Below are positions 46,731 through 57,616 of a DNA stretch of 64,000 bases, in pieces (the first letter of the stretch is position 1; each line of letters opens with the position of its first letter). The stretch is taken from assembly GCA_947685225.1 (NCBI GenBank), contig CANTUV010000007.1:12854501-12918500 (forward strand), read 5' to 3'. The translations under genes were made by a program, and so were the position numbers. Under the pieces are notes generated by a model, which had not been told where the DNA came from, made no database searches, and worked only from the letters and a program-made list of their open reading frames with translations. This DNA comes from Garcia nutans. Its lineage: Eukaryota; Streptophyta; Magnoliopsida; Malpighiales; Euphorbiaceae.

Positions 46731-47588
46731 CACTCTTGAAATAAGCAACCTAGTGAATTTTCTGGGTAACAGGCAATCAGACAAAATCATCACTCTTAGA
46801 TCTATTCAAAAATTTAAATAAACAAAATTTAACACTTTGATACCAGCAAAATTTAAATAAAGAATGTTAAAGACTGTTTTAAAAACATATCAATTACTTT
46901 ATTAATAAGAAAAATTATATAGAGTATAAATATATGAATATTGGTACGTGAAATTGTTATACCCAAGTGCATATAGGAATATTGTCCATTCAGATTTAGC
47001 TCCTGAATTTATGTCTGTGTTTTCATCCGATATACTAATAGATTCAATATTATATCAAAATATAAATAAAATTTACAAATAAATTTCTGATGTACCAGAT
47101 CAGACAAAGCTGCAGGTACAGAGCATACTTATACAAAATTAAATTTTAAATTAAAATATTTAAAATACAAAAATAAATATTTAAACTTACAAGAGAACTT
47201 TACAGATGAAAGAGATATAGAAATGGAAGAAGGTATGTGTGAGAGGAAAAGGGAAAGAAAAATCTAAACTAAGCTTTTCAGAGATTTCTTCAGAGTTGGG
47301 AGTATTCTAGAGAAAATTTAATGTCTTCAAGCTTCAGAAGAGGTTCCTAAAATAGGTAGGGCTTTACTGATCTTTACTGTACTTTTCACATGTTGGTACT
47401 ATAAATAAATAGTACCTTATATGGGGTACTATTTATTTTACTGTAGATGAACGGTTCTTCTAACTTTACTGCTAGTTTTATCTGGTGAATACTGTAGATA
47501 AACAATATTTTATTAGTGGGTACGGATTTTATTGACTTTAATGAAACTAAAGGAATAATGTTCCTTCTACCTTTTTACCAAAATTTAA
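46731..47588 (-). promoter_or_regulatory. 3' non-coding region of the pararetroviral element, with hairpin and TATA-like boxes
   Basis: No frame is open. A hairpin with exact 8-bp arms (GGTACTAT at 47395-47402, ATAGTACC at 47409-47416) is followed by a third related word GGGTACTATTTATT near 47426. On the minus strand the area holds TATTTATTTATAG and CATATAAGG, which are TATA-like. In Caulimoviridae the pregenomic promoter and polyadenylation region follow the last gene, so the position fits, but the role is inference. Confidence 0.35.
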
Positions 47589-48843
47589 AGTAAACAATTT
47601 TTTTCTCTTTTTTCTTTTCTTTTTTCTTTATTTCTTTTTTCTTTTTTCTTTTTTTTTATTTTTCTTTACTGAAGAAAAAACCCTATAATAATTTTCTTCA
47701 TTTTTGGGAGCATAATCTGAATCCGAGTCAGATTTAGAAGATGAGTTAGAAGATGACGATGATGATGAGGTGGATGATGAGTCAGAAGAAGAAGAAGAAG
47801 AAACATACTTCTTTCTTCTGGACTGGGATTTAGAATGAGCTTTTGATTTCTTCTACTAGGTTTTAGTAGAGGAAACAGAAGAAGAGTGCTTTAAAGTTAT
47901 GGGCTCAGATGTTGAGGGAATGGACTCAACCATCTGCTCCATAATGGCTTTATACTCCTCAGCAATCTTTGCAGCTACGATAAGGGCTTGACAATGGGCT
48001 TTATGAGCTCCAAAAGCATTAGCCTATTTTGGATCAATTTGGCCATACTCTTGCTCATAGCACCATTTTTCAACAGACGTCTCAGTAGTGGAATTTCTGA
48101 AGACATTCCACCACTTGACTTTATACATTCTAGATACCTCACGCATATTAGTCCCTGAATGGTATACTAGTTCAAAGTACCATTAAAATACCCATGGTAT
48201 AAAAAATTTCATACAAAATATTTGAAGAGAAGGGAATTATTTTTCAGAAAAGGAAGGGCAAGCATGAGTTTTAAAATACTAATAAGCTGAAAGAGCTTCA
48301 AGTGACAAAGTCCTTTCATCATTACCAAAATAATACCACCATTCTATGAACCACATAGGAATTTTATCAGTCTTGATATTAGTATCAAAATACAGTAACC
48401 AAGAATGAGTATTTGTAGAGTTCTGAAAAAGGAGAGCTTTGATCCAGGCATCTACAAAATCTCAATAAGTATAAGAAGGGCATATTGTTTTATAAGCGAG
48501 GAAAGTGGCTTTAATTTACATAGGTTCATGCAAAGACTTTTCCTATTCAGAAGGATGGAGAACGTTTTTAATTTGGATTGAGGAGTGAGATATAATGGTT
48601 TAATCATTTGGGTCACGATTATGCTTTAATTTTATAGAACCAGTATCTTCAAGAATAGTTAAGTAGTATTTTTAAGTTTTTAATAAATCAATAGGTCTAA
48701 AAAAACTAATTTTTAGAATACACAGTCTTAATAATATCCATGAATTCTGGTTTGCTTCTCTCAAGAATCCATTTTTAATTATTAGTTATGTATTCTTTAA
48801 AGTTTTTTTTAAACCATTTTGAACAATTTTTAAATTGAAATTT
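47589..48843 (-). pseudogene. Endogenous pararetrovirus, 3'-terminal coding region (decayed)
   Basis: On the minus strand, with stops ignored, the reading shows an aromatic WFIEWWYYFGNDERTLSLEAL block (about 48290-48375) and FFIPWVF (about 48190-48220). Next come KVKWWNVFRN (about 48090-48125), YGQIDPK and AHKAHCQALIVAAKIAEEYKAIMEQMVE (about 47940-48020). A Ser/Thr-rich tail with a long run of Ser, Asp and Glu codons follows (about 47710-47815), then a Lys-rich end from an A/G-rich tract. I recognise this W-rich layout from plant endogenous caulimovirid-like polyproteins but cannot assign a biochemical role. Several in-frame stops (for example near 48000 and 48258) make it a pseudogene. It continues at 59027 beyond the SIRE-type insertion. 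Confidence 0.6.
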
Positions 48844-50251
48844 TGTTGTCCCAAGATGGCAACCAAGAGGGGGGGGGGGTGAATTGGTTTCCTCACGAAA
48901 TGATGGCAAATTAAAAAACTCAACAAACACAAATGCGGAATAGAAAGTTGGTTGAGTAATGAAAGAAAGAAAGAACACACAAGATTTATAGTGGTTCGGA
49001 TTTACCTCAATCCTACATCCACTTCCTTAACAACTTGTTAAGGTTCCACTATTCTTTGAAGTTTTTACAAGCTCACTTCCAACTTTGGTGTTTTCACAAG
49101 TTCACACCTTACTTCACAAGTGTTTTTCTAAGGCTCACACTTACAACCCAATCAAGAGTTTTACAAGGCTCACTCTCACAACCCAAGTGTTTCCCAAGCT
49201 TACACTCAAACTTATACAATGGTGTTTTCAATGATCACACCTAACATTCATTACAATTTAATTGTAAGTTTAAGTAAAAGAAAATTTGTTGCTTGGCTAT
49301 GAAAATCTGATTTCTTGATTGTTCTTTTCACTTCACTATGTGTTTTCTCATAGAGACATTGTATTTATAGCCAATGTGGTCTTACTAGCCGTTATTGAAG
49401 TTTTGAATAAAGTCTTGGCAGAATAGACCTTCTTTACTTAAACTGTCCGAAGCACTTTGCGGTCGCCCTTCATGCAAGGATGGTCGCGCTCATGCTTCTC
49501 GCGGTCGTCCTTTAACAAGGGACGGTCGCTGCTTTTGAAAAAGCTACAACGGTCGAATTTTAGTGCTCTGCAGCTGGAATCTTGTCCATGCTGTGTTTGT
49601 CGGACCGTTTCTTGCCCATGCTTTGTTTGTCGGGACGGTCGCGCCAAGCAGAGGTGCGGTCGCCCTTTTTGAATCTTCAAGTGGGTTTACAACGGTCATA
49701 TTACGTGTCATTCTCTGACAGAGCAAAACTGAATGTCCGCCATAATTTGAATCTCGCGGTCGCCCTATGCAGAATCTCGCGATCGAACTCACAGTTTCGC
49801 GTCGAACTTCTGGACGCACCTGTGGACGCGAACACTACTGTCTCTTTGAGCAATTTCTTCTTGAATTGTTGGGCGGTCGCGATTCTGAATGGGCGGTCGC
49901 TAAATTGATTAGCGAGGTCGAATCATTCACCGTTCTTGTCACCGCGAACCTTACTGTGATTGTAATGATTTAAGTTCCTTGAGTAGCGGTCGGGCAAGTA
50001 TTTTGGACGGCCGCCATTCTTGAGGCGCGGTCGCGACTGAGGTCGAACTTCTGACCGCGAAACCTACTGTGATAAGGTTTCATTCTGTAATTGCATGTAG
50101 CGGTCGTATTCTGGTCTGGTGCGACCGCTAGAATTGTTCTGTCTTGCTTTACTTAAGGCAACCTAATCCTGCAACAAGATTCTTAAACACAAGTTAAATA
50201 GATCATCCATTTGAGTTGTCAAGGATCAAAATAGAGATCTTTTGTCTAACA
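48844..50251 (-). repeat. 3' LTR of the SIRE-type element
   Basis: 1408 bp, TGTTAGACAAAAGATC to GGGACAACA on the minus strand. It includes a run of 11 G (13 in the other LTR) near 48869-48879 and a dense set of GGTCG/CGACC words at about 49460-50135. Short open frames in it are not genes. Confidence 0.96.
49455..50135. repeat. GGTCG/CGACC motif array in the LTR
   Basis: About 16 copies of GGTCG (mostly within GCGGTCGC, ACGGTCG or GCGGTCGT) or its complement in roughly 680 bp, otherwise embedded in unrelated sequence. Chance expectation for a 5-mer on both strands in that length is one to two. The same array is in the 5' LTR (about 58225-58910), and five related words occur in the internal spacer at 52330-52565. 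Confidence 0.8.
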
Positions 50252-50708
50252 ATCTCCCCCATTTTGACTTTGACAATTCAAATGGAATGATGAAAAAATA
50301 ATAAGTCTAAAATGCTTCCCCTTGATTTATGCATAAGTCATGATTAAGAGCATTGTGATAATCTTGGTGCATTAGGTTATGTTTAAACAATTCATTGTAC
50401 TATTTTCTCCCCCATTGTTTCTCCCCTATTATGTTTACTGAGTTTCATTCCATTATGTTGTTATTTTCTCATTCCATTATGTTGTTATTTTCTCCCCCAT
50501 TGTCATAGGCAAAATAAATCAAATGTTTAAACAAATGTGTCTTCCATTGGATAAGATATTAAAAGCAACAATCAAAACAACAACAAATAAGGAAAAACAA
50601 ATAACATTTGAAACAAACATGTTTATTAAGGATAGAGAAAAGTACAAAGGCAGAAAATAAAGCAATAATCATATGAAAATGCAAACAATAGAGACAAAAA
50701 GTTTTAAG
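50252..50708 (-). other. Polypurine tracts and 24-bp tandem repeat before the 3' LTR
   Basis: The purine tract AAAATGGGGGAGAT touches the 3' LTR (50252-50265). Two more copies of a CAATGGGGGAGAA word occur at 50405-50417 and 50490-50502. A perfect 24-bp tandem duplication occupies 50447-50494. No gene lies here. Confidence 0.8.
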
Positions 50709-52106
50709 CTATTCAGAGTCATCATCTACATCTAGTTCTTCTTCAACTAAAGGAGCTTTTCCTTTATCTTTAGGAGCAACAGAGGCAGAGCTAGTGCTGA
50801 TGGACTCTTCTTCTTCAGGAATGCTTTGGGTATGATCACTTATATCCCAATCTTCAAGGTTGCACTGAGGCAAGTCCAATTTTCCTTGCATGTCATAGAG
50901 ATCATGGTGCATATGAGATATAAGGTCAATTCTCTTGTTCAAGTGCTGAAATCTCTTGGAGACACTTTTCTTGAACTTGGAGAATTTCCTGGAAAGAGTT
51001 TTGATAGCTTGGAGGATGAGTTGAATGGAGGATGAAGTAGTTTCTTGAGCAACTTTTGATGAAGTTGCTTTTGGAGGTAATTCCACAGCAACTTCAACTG
51101 AATCTCCTTCTTCCTCAATTGTATATCTTGGCCTCTTCTTTTGTTTATCCATTACTCCTTTCTTGCCAAAGTAGTATACATATGATCCTTCAATTTTCCT
51201 AACACATCCAGCATGCTCTAAGTAATCTATTGTGATAGCACTGGAAGCTAGAGTGAAAGGGTTTCTCAAGGTAGCTAAGTTCAAATCATTCAGAAGGTTT
51301 AGGTGCCTAGCTATTTGAGTAACTTGAGAGGATAGGAAGAATGTACCAGTTCTTGTAACAGCATGATGAAAGAAGGTGTCTATCAAGAACTTGGTGGAGT
51401 TTATTTTGATGTTATGGGTGAAAGCATACAAAAAGATGAGGTCTCTTTTGGTGACTTTCTCATTTCCATCTGCTCTTTGGTGGATGGTATAAGTGATAAT
51501 CCTATGGAGCATCCAGTGGGTGAGAGTTTTGATATGTCTGGCTTTGGATTCTTTTTCAAAGGAAGTTTCAATGGAAATTTCTTGCCAGAAATCAGAAAGG
51601 GTTCGGTTGGAGAACATTTGGTCATTGTAAGAGGTTATACCTTCAGAAGGGAAGTTCCAAATGCTACCAAAATCTTCTAGAGATAGGGCTTGGTATTGAT
51701 CAAAGAGCTTAAATCTAACTCCATACCACCCTAGTGCAGAATTTGCACTCTTTTCTATTTGAAGAGACATCAGAAATTCTTTGCTAAGACTAGAGTAGCC
51801 TACCTCTTCTGGAAAGACAAATTTTCTCCATCCAAGGACATCCAACAATCTCTCAATTTCGTCCTTGATGCCCAATGTAGAAAGCATTCCACCAAAAGGT
51901 GATTTGGTGCCTTCAACCTTCTTTTTCTTAAGCATAGCATACCTAATGTCTTCCTCAGAGGTTTGGTGGTGAGGTTTGTGAATTTTCTCACCTCTTTTGG
52001 ATTGAGGAGGAGATGGAGGTTCAACAACAGGTTCTCTAATGGTGATTCCTGGAACTCTCTTGGCTTGACCCTTAATTTTGGAGGTGGTTTTTCTTTTGGG
52101 AGCCAT
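50709..52106 (-). CDS. Extra ORF of the SIRE-type element (envelope position), 465 aa, intact
   Basis: A single uninterrupted frame of 465 codons between pol and the 3' LTR, in the position of the so-called envelope-like ORF of SIRE/Maximus elements. The start ATG at 52106 is the first in frame. The protein begins with a basic stretch (MAPKRKTTSKIKGQAKR) that looks like a nuclear localisation signal rather than a signal peptide. Residues about 75-300 form a globular part with LGWRKFVFPEEVGYSSLSKEF, LEDFGSIWNFPSEG, HWMLHRIITYTIHQR and LIFLYAFTHNIKINSTKFL. This resembles the plant-transposon/Athila ORF1-like domain known from both Gypsy and Copia elements. Residues about 365-410 are rich in Lys and hydrophobic heptads (IKTLSRKFSKFKKSVSKRFQHLNKRIDLI) and may form a coiled coil. 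The tail is acidic and Ser-rich. I see no transmembrane helix, so a true envelope role is not supported. gag and pol of this element are broken while this frame is open. Confidence 0.9.
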   Translation of the reverse strand: MAPKRKTTSKIKGQAKRVPGITIREPVVEPPSPPQSKRGEKIHKPHHQTSEEDIRYAMLKKKKVEGTKSPFGGMLSTLGIKDEIERLLDVLGWRKFVFPEEVGYSSLSKEFLMSLQIEKSANSALGWYGVRFKLFDQYQALSLEDFGSIWNFPSEGITSYNDQMFSNRTLSDFWQEISIETSFEKESKARHIKTLTHWMLHRIITYTIHQRADGNEKVTKRDLIFLYAFTHNIKINSTKFLIDTFFHHAVTRTGTFFLSSQVTQIARHLNLLNDLNLATLRNPFTLASSAITIDYLEHAGCVRKIEGSYVYYFGKKGVMDKQKKRPRYTIEEEGDSVEVAVELPPKATSSKVAQETTSSSIQLILQAIKTLSRKFSKFKKSVSKRFQHLNKRIDLISHMHHDLYDMQGKLDLPQCNLEDWDISDHTQSIPEEEESISTSSASVAPKDKGKAPLVEEELDVDDDSE

Positions 52107-52661
52107 TGAAACAGAAAGAACAGAAGAGAGCAGGAAAACAGAGGTTCAATTGAATGACAGATGATGAGGAGAAGATTTTAGGGTTTCAGAATGTTTTTAG
52201 AAGTAAAATATCAAAGAAAATTATTTATTATGCTCTTAAATAGATGAAATAACGAAAATAGCAGTTTATGACTGTTGAAAGTCAAGATTTGCGACCTGTC
52301 ACACAGCCAACGGTTATAAATTTTTGAGCAGAGTGTACAGGGTGCGGTCGCACATTGAACAAGGTGCGATCGCGAAATGAGGTCTAGCGACCATTTTCAA
52401 GATAAGTACGCTCGCGAGAGAAGAAATTGTCTGTAACGGTCGAAACTATTCAAATTGGTGCGGCCGCGCACACAATTTTCTCGACCGCGCACAGAGTCAT
52501 TAGTTTGAATGAAACTGTCAGACAAGATAGCGATCGCGAAAGGACTCTGGAGCGACCGCTAAAGACTTAAAAAATTGAAAGATTCATGGAAAGATAGAAA
52601 ATATTTCTAGAGTGTTAAGAACCATTAAATTCATGCACATAGAAACTTCATTGATAGGCAA
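52107..52661 (-). other. Spacer between pol and the extra ORF, with GGTCG-type words
   Basis: No open frame. Contains GCGGTCGC, two GCGATCGCG palindromes (near 52367 and 52532), CGGCCGCG and several CGACC words at about 52330-52565, echoing the LTR array. The rest is AT-rich. Confidence 0.7.
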
Positions 52662-55600
52662 TTAATTCAAAGTATTTCCATCAATCATTCCTAAATTAAG
52701 TTTAATAAAATTAAGTCTATCTTCATTCAATGGTTTTGTAAAGACATCCGCAAGTTGATTTTGTGTTTCAATAAATTCTAGAATTATGTTCTGATTTTGC
52801 ACATTTTCCCTCAAAAAATGATGTCTAATATCTATATGCTTGGATCTAGAATGTTGTATAGGATTCTTAGACAAATTGATAGCACTAGTGTTGTCACATT
52901 TAATGGAAATATTGTTAAAAACTTTACCATAGTCAAGCAATTGTTGTTTCATCCATAATACTTGTGTGCAACAAAAACAAGCTGCAACATATTCAGCTTC
53001 CGTTGTGGATAAAGCAACTGATGCTTGTTTCTTACTATGCCAAGAAACTAAACAATTACCAAGAAAGTGACATGCTCCTGTTGTGCTTTTTCTATCTAAG
53101 ATACTACCTGCATAATCTGCATCTGAAAATCCTATAATATGAAATGATGTGTTCTTTGGATACCAAAGTCCTAATTGCATTGTACCACTTAAATATTTCA
53201 AGATTCTTTTAGTGGCATTCAAGTGTGATTCTTTAGGACAGGTTTGAAATCTAGCACATAGACATACACTGTACATTATATCAGGCCTAGATGCGGTTAA
53301 GTAAAGTAGTGATCCGATGATACCTCGATATTTCTTCTCATCTACTGCTTTACCATTGTCATCTTTACCTAATTTCAAGGATGTGCTCATGGGAGTTTTG
53401 CTAGTTTTGCAGCCATCCATTCCAAATTTCTTCATGAGTTCTCTTGTATATTTGGATTGGTTGATGAAGATCCCATCTTTACATTGCTTGACTTGCAATC
53501 CAAGGAAGAACTTGAGTTCACCCATCATGCTCATTTCAAATTCCCTGGTCATACAAGAAGCAAATTCTTTGCACAAGGCTTCATCAGTAGCTCCAAATAT
53601 TATGTCATCCACATAAATTTGTACAATCAAAATGTTATGCTTATCCTTTTTAACAAAGAGAGTTGTGTCTACTTTTCCTTTTGCAAAACCATTTTCAAGC
53701 AAATATGCACTAAGTTTATCATACCATGCTCTAGGTGCTTGTTTCAATCCATATAAAGCTTTGGTAAGTTTGAAAACATGATCATGAAATTTGTAGTTTT
53801 CAAATAAAGGATGTTGTTCAACATAAACTTCTTCATTTATGAGTCCGTTTAGAAATGCACTTTTAACATCCATTTGATAAAGCTTAAAATTCATATGACA
53901 TGCAAAAGCAAGTAATATTCTAATAGCTTCTAATCTGGCTACAGGGGCAAAGGTTTCATCATAATCAATACCTTCTTCTTGATTATAACATTTGGCTACC
54001 AATCTTGCTTTATTTCTAATAATGTGACCATTTTCATCAAGCTTATTCCTATAAACCCATTTGCATCCTATTATAGAATGATCTTTAGGTCTAGGAGTAA
54101 GTTGCCAAACATTATTTCTTTCAAATTGATTAAGTTCATCTTGCATTGCAGTTATCCAATTTTCATCATTTAAAGCTTCCTCAACAGTTTTTGGTTCAAT
54201 TTGAGAAACAAAAGCAAAATTAACATCAACATGATTAATTTTAGATCTAGTGATTACTCCCTTAGATGTTTCTCCAATGATGAGTTCCTTTGGATGATCT
54301 TTCTTGTATTGCCAATCCTTAGGTAGATCCTGAGTCTTTTCTTCAAGTTGATTGATCTTTGGAGCATCAATAGATTCAAGAGGTTCAAGATTATCTGCAG
54401 GGTCATTAAAAGTAATACCTTTCTTTTGATCAAGTTTAGATGATTCATCAAATACAACATGCATTGATTCTTCTATTACTAGAGTTTTCATGTTAAATAC
54501 TCTATATGCTTTGCTATATGATGAATATCCTAAGAATATGCCTTCATCTGATTTGGATGAAAATTTTCCAAGATTATCCTTGGTATTCAATATGAAGCAT
54601 TTGCATCCGAATACTCTAAAATATCCAATTCTGGGTATTCTTCCATTCCATAGCTCATAAGAAGTTTTATTAGTTAAATGCCTTTTGATTTGCAATGTAG
54701 CAAGCTGTATTAACGGCTTCTGCCCAAAAATAAGATGGTAAATCATATTCATTGAGCATTGTTCTAGCCATTTCAATTAAAGTTCTATTTTTCCTTTCAA
54801 CTACACCATTTTGCTGTGGAGTTCTAGGAGCAGAAAAATTATGTGAAATGCCAAGTTCATTGCAAAAGGTTTCAAAATTTTCATTTTCAAATTCTTTACC
54901 ATGATCACTTCTAATAGATGTGATCACATATCCTTTTTCATTTTGAACTCTTTTTGCAAATGTTTTGAAGCAATTAAAGGCTTCATTCTTTTGAGCTAAG
55001 AAATTAACCCATGTGAATCTAGAGTAATCATCAACAAGAACAAATGCATATGATTTGCCTCCTAAGCTTGTAACTCTATTTGGTCCAAACAAGTCTAAAT
55101 GAATGAGCTCTAAAGGTCTAGAGGTACTTATAAAACTCTTTGATTTAAATGAGCTTTTATGTTGCTTACCATGTTGACAAGGTTCACAAATTCTGTCTTT
55201 ATCATATTTTATCTTAGGTAAGCCATCAACTAAGTTCTCATTATAAATATATTTCAATTGATCCATACCAGCATGTCCTAGTCTTCTATGCCATAACCAT
55301 GCATCATTATTAGTACATTAAACATGTATGATTTGAATGTATGCTGACATTGTAAGTGTTGTTTGTTCTAGTACCTTTAAATATGATAACATCATTTGAG
55401 TTTGTGATTTTGCATTCCTTGGAATCAAACTCGACAAAGTATGCTTTATCACAAAGTTGACTAACACTTAGCAAGTTATGTTTCAAACCATCAACAAGCC
55501 ATACATCTTCAATTAAATCCTTACCAATAGAACCAATGGAGCCAACACCAAGAATTTTACCTTTAGCATTGTTTCCAAAAGTTACGTTACCTCCATGTTT

Positions 55601-55723
55601 GTAGGTAATACTTGTAAAGAGCTTTGCATTTCCAGTCATATGCCTTGAGCATCCACTATCCACAAGCCATGTGCTTTCATTGGTAGTAGATTTTAGGCAT
55701 ACCTGCAAAACAATTGTGATCAT
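52662..55723 (-). pseudogene. pol: SIRE-type pol: protease, integrase, RT, RNase H (two frameshifts)
   Basis: It starts at ATG 55723, overlapping the gag stop as ATGA. Protease shows WLVDSGCSRHMTG. A frameshift near 55318 is followed by GAG-pre-integrase RRLGHAGMDQLKY and the CEPCQHGKQHK finger. The integrase core has all three acidic motifs: HLDLFGP, RSDHGKEFEN and PQQNGVVERKNRT. A second frameshift near 54690 joins the next frame (open 54776-52662). This holds the end of integrase, then RT with YQMDVKSAFLNG, KALYGLKQAPRAWY and YVDD (about 53590-53600), and RNase H with DADYAGSILDRKS, STTEAEYVAA, KHIDIRHHFLRE and ADVFTKPL. The stop at 52662 is the natural end. Apart from the two shifts no stop is seen, so the lesions are few, as expected for a young copy. 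Confidence 0.94.
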
Positions 55724-57562
55724 CTTCTTTTAGGTACCCACTTGAAGTTGGGTCCTTGATGGTTAGTAGAAAAAGTGCCTTCTAACTTGAGATGTGCCTT
55801 TCTTATATAACAAGAAAAATTTTTGTGTCCAAATTTCATGCAATATGTGCATTGCCATGGTATTCTATTCTTCTGCATTTTTCTTTTTGCATTATACATA
55901 CAACTACAAGTATGTGATTTCTTTTGTGCAAATTTAGTGAACAACAATGCATAATTATTTTTGGCTTTATCTCCTAGTGAACCATAACTAGTTCTTTTAG
56001 ACTTGGTGCAAGCATCTTTGATATGAACATCAGAAATTTTAGTTGTAGATGCTTTCACAAATGTTGGTTTGCTAGGTGCAATGTTGGTTGAGCCATTGAA
56101 TCCTAATCCATATTTCAAGGAAGGTGATCTTTGATTATTAATTAATGTGTTCAATGCTTCCTTTCCTTTATGAAATCTGGAAATTGATTCTTTTAGTTCT
56201 TTTAGTTCATGCTTTAATGTCTCATTCTCTTTAATCACTTTTTCTAAGTCATGTGAGCTTTTCTTTAATTCTCCTATTGTGTTCATCAAGTGTTCATTTG
56301 AGGTTTTCAATTCTAAGGTAGAATTCTTTAAGCATATATAATCTTTTTCTAACTTAGAGTTTTTCTCTTTGTAAAGCATCATTTTAGAATAATATTTTTC
56401 TATTTTAAAATTCATGTGCTCAATCAAATCACTATCATCTATATCATTTATATCATCATGTGCTACAAGATCAAAGGATTGAGTACTTACCTCATTGGAG
56501 TCATCTTCAATAGCCATGAGACATAGATTTGCAATTCCTTCTTCTTCTTCTTCCTCACTTGAAGAAGAGTCATCCCATGTGGCTTTGAGAGACTTTTTCT
56601 TTTCTTTATCCCATTTCCTTTTGTTCTTTAATTTGTAGCAATCCAATTTGATGTGACCAGTTTTTCCACATTCATAGCATTTTACCTCATTTTTCTTTTC
56701 TTTATCTTTGAAGGAGAATTTAGGAGGTGTACCTTTGTTTGCTTGTAATCTTTTCTTTCTTTTCCATTCATTGATTCTTTTTGAGAACATTGCCATTTCA
56801 TCTTCATCATTAGTACCTTCATTGCTTGAGCTCTCAGCTTCTTTGATTGCTTTGAGTGCAATTGGTTTTCTCTTTTCTTTCTCACCTTGATCTTCTTCTT
56901 TTTCACTGTGCAGCTCAAAAGTGAGTAATTTACCAACTAGCTCGTCGGTTCTTAATGTGCTGAAATCATGAGCTTCTTCTATGGATGATACTTTGGATTC
57001 AAAGTTCTTTCTAGCTCATAGGGCTCTCAAGATTTTACTGTTTACATCACCTTGATCATATACCTTGCCATACTTCTTTAGTTCATTGACAATAGCAAGC
57101 AAGCGATTTGTCATGTCGGTGACGTTTTCATTTGGTTTCATCTTGAATAGCTCATACTCATGAACATGCATTTGTTTTTTGGTGAATCTTACTTGAGTCG
57201 TACCTTCATGGTAGTTTTCAAGTGTTTTCCAAATGCAATGTGCACAAGTTAAATGTTGAACTCTTCCACCTTCTTCTCTTGAAATGGAGTTCATCAAGAT
57301 GGAAGCAGCTCTATTGTTCTTGAATCGATCTCTGATATTGCTAGTTGACCATTGAGCTTTGGGAAGAGGAACTTGAATACCGTCAACTTCATGAGTAGGA
57401 GATTTCCACTCACTTTCCACGAAATCCCATAGTTCAATCCCTTCACTATCTAGAAACAAATACATTTTGTGTGTTCCAGTATGAGTAATCAGTTCCATCA
57501 AAATAGGGTCTAAGAATAGAGTTAAGATTTCCATGAGAGCTTGATGAAGAAGAAGTTGCCAT
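55720..57562 (-). pseudogene. gag: SIRE-type gag with one frameshift and one stop
   Basis: The start ATG at 57562 opens MATSSSSSSHGNLNSIL and reads through a YFDGTDYSYW block. It then hits a stop near 57450, because one extra base near 57475-57480 shifts the frame; the open frame continues as KMYLFLDSEGIELWDFVES. This carries the Copia gag domain (NRAASILMNSIS, TAHCIWKTLENYHEGTTQVRFTKKQM-type region) to a TGA at about 57016-57018. The third part is open from ATG 56796 to 55720, 358 codons. It has a first zinc knuckle (C40, C43, H48, C53), an acidic SSSSEEEEEEG stretch, and a long coiled coil (about residues 130-205). A second zinc knuckle-like CX2CX4HX4C starts at C316, and it ends FKWVPKRR. 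Gag would build the particle and bind RNA. The TGA stop overlaps the pol ATG by 4 bp. Confidence 0.92.
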
Positions 57563-57602
57563 AGTGGATCAGATTTCACAATTAAGTTTAAGAAATCTCA
57601 GG

Positions 57603-57614
57603 GCTCTGATACCA
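57603..57614 (-). other. Primer-binding site of the SIRE-type element
   Basis: On the minus strand TGGTATCAGAGC, two bases after the 5' LTR, an exact match to the initiator tRNA-Met primer word. The gag ATG lies about 40 bp downstream. Confidence 0.95.
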
Positions 57615-57616
57615 AT

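Noticed and set aside
49035..49973. Short frames in the SIRE-type LTRs (repeated at 57810-58748)
   Set aside because: Present in both LTRs by duplication; no protein family, frames overlap on both strands.
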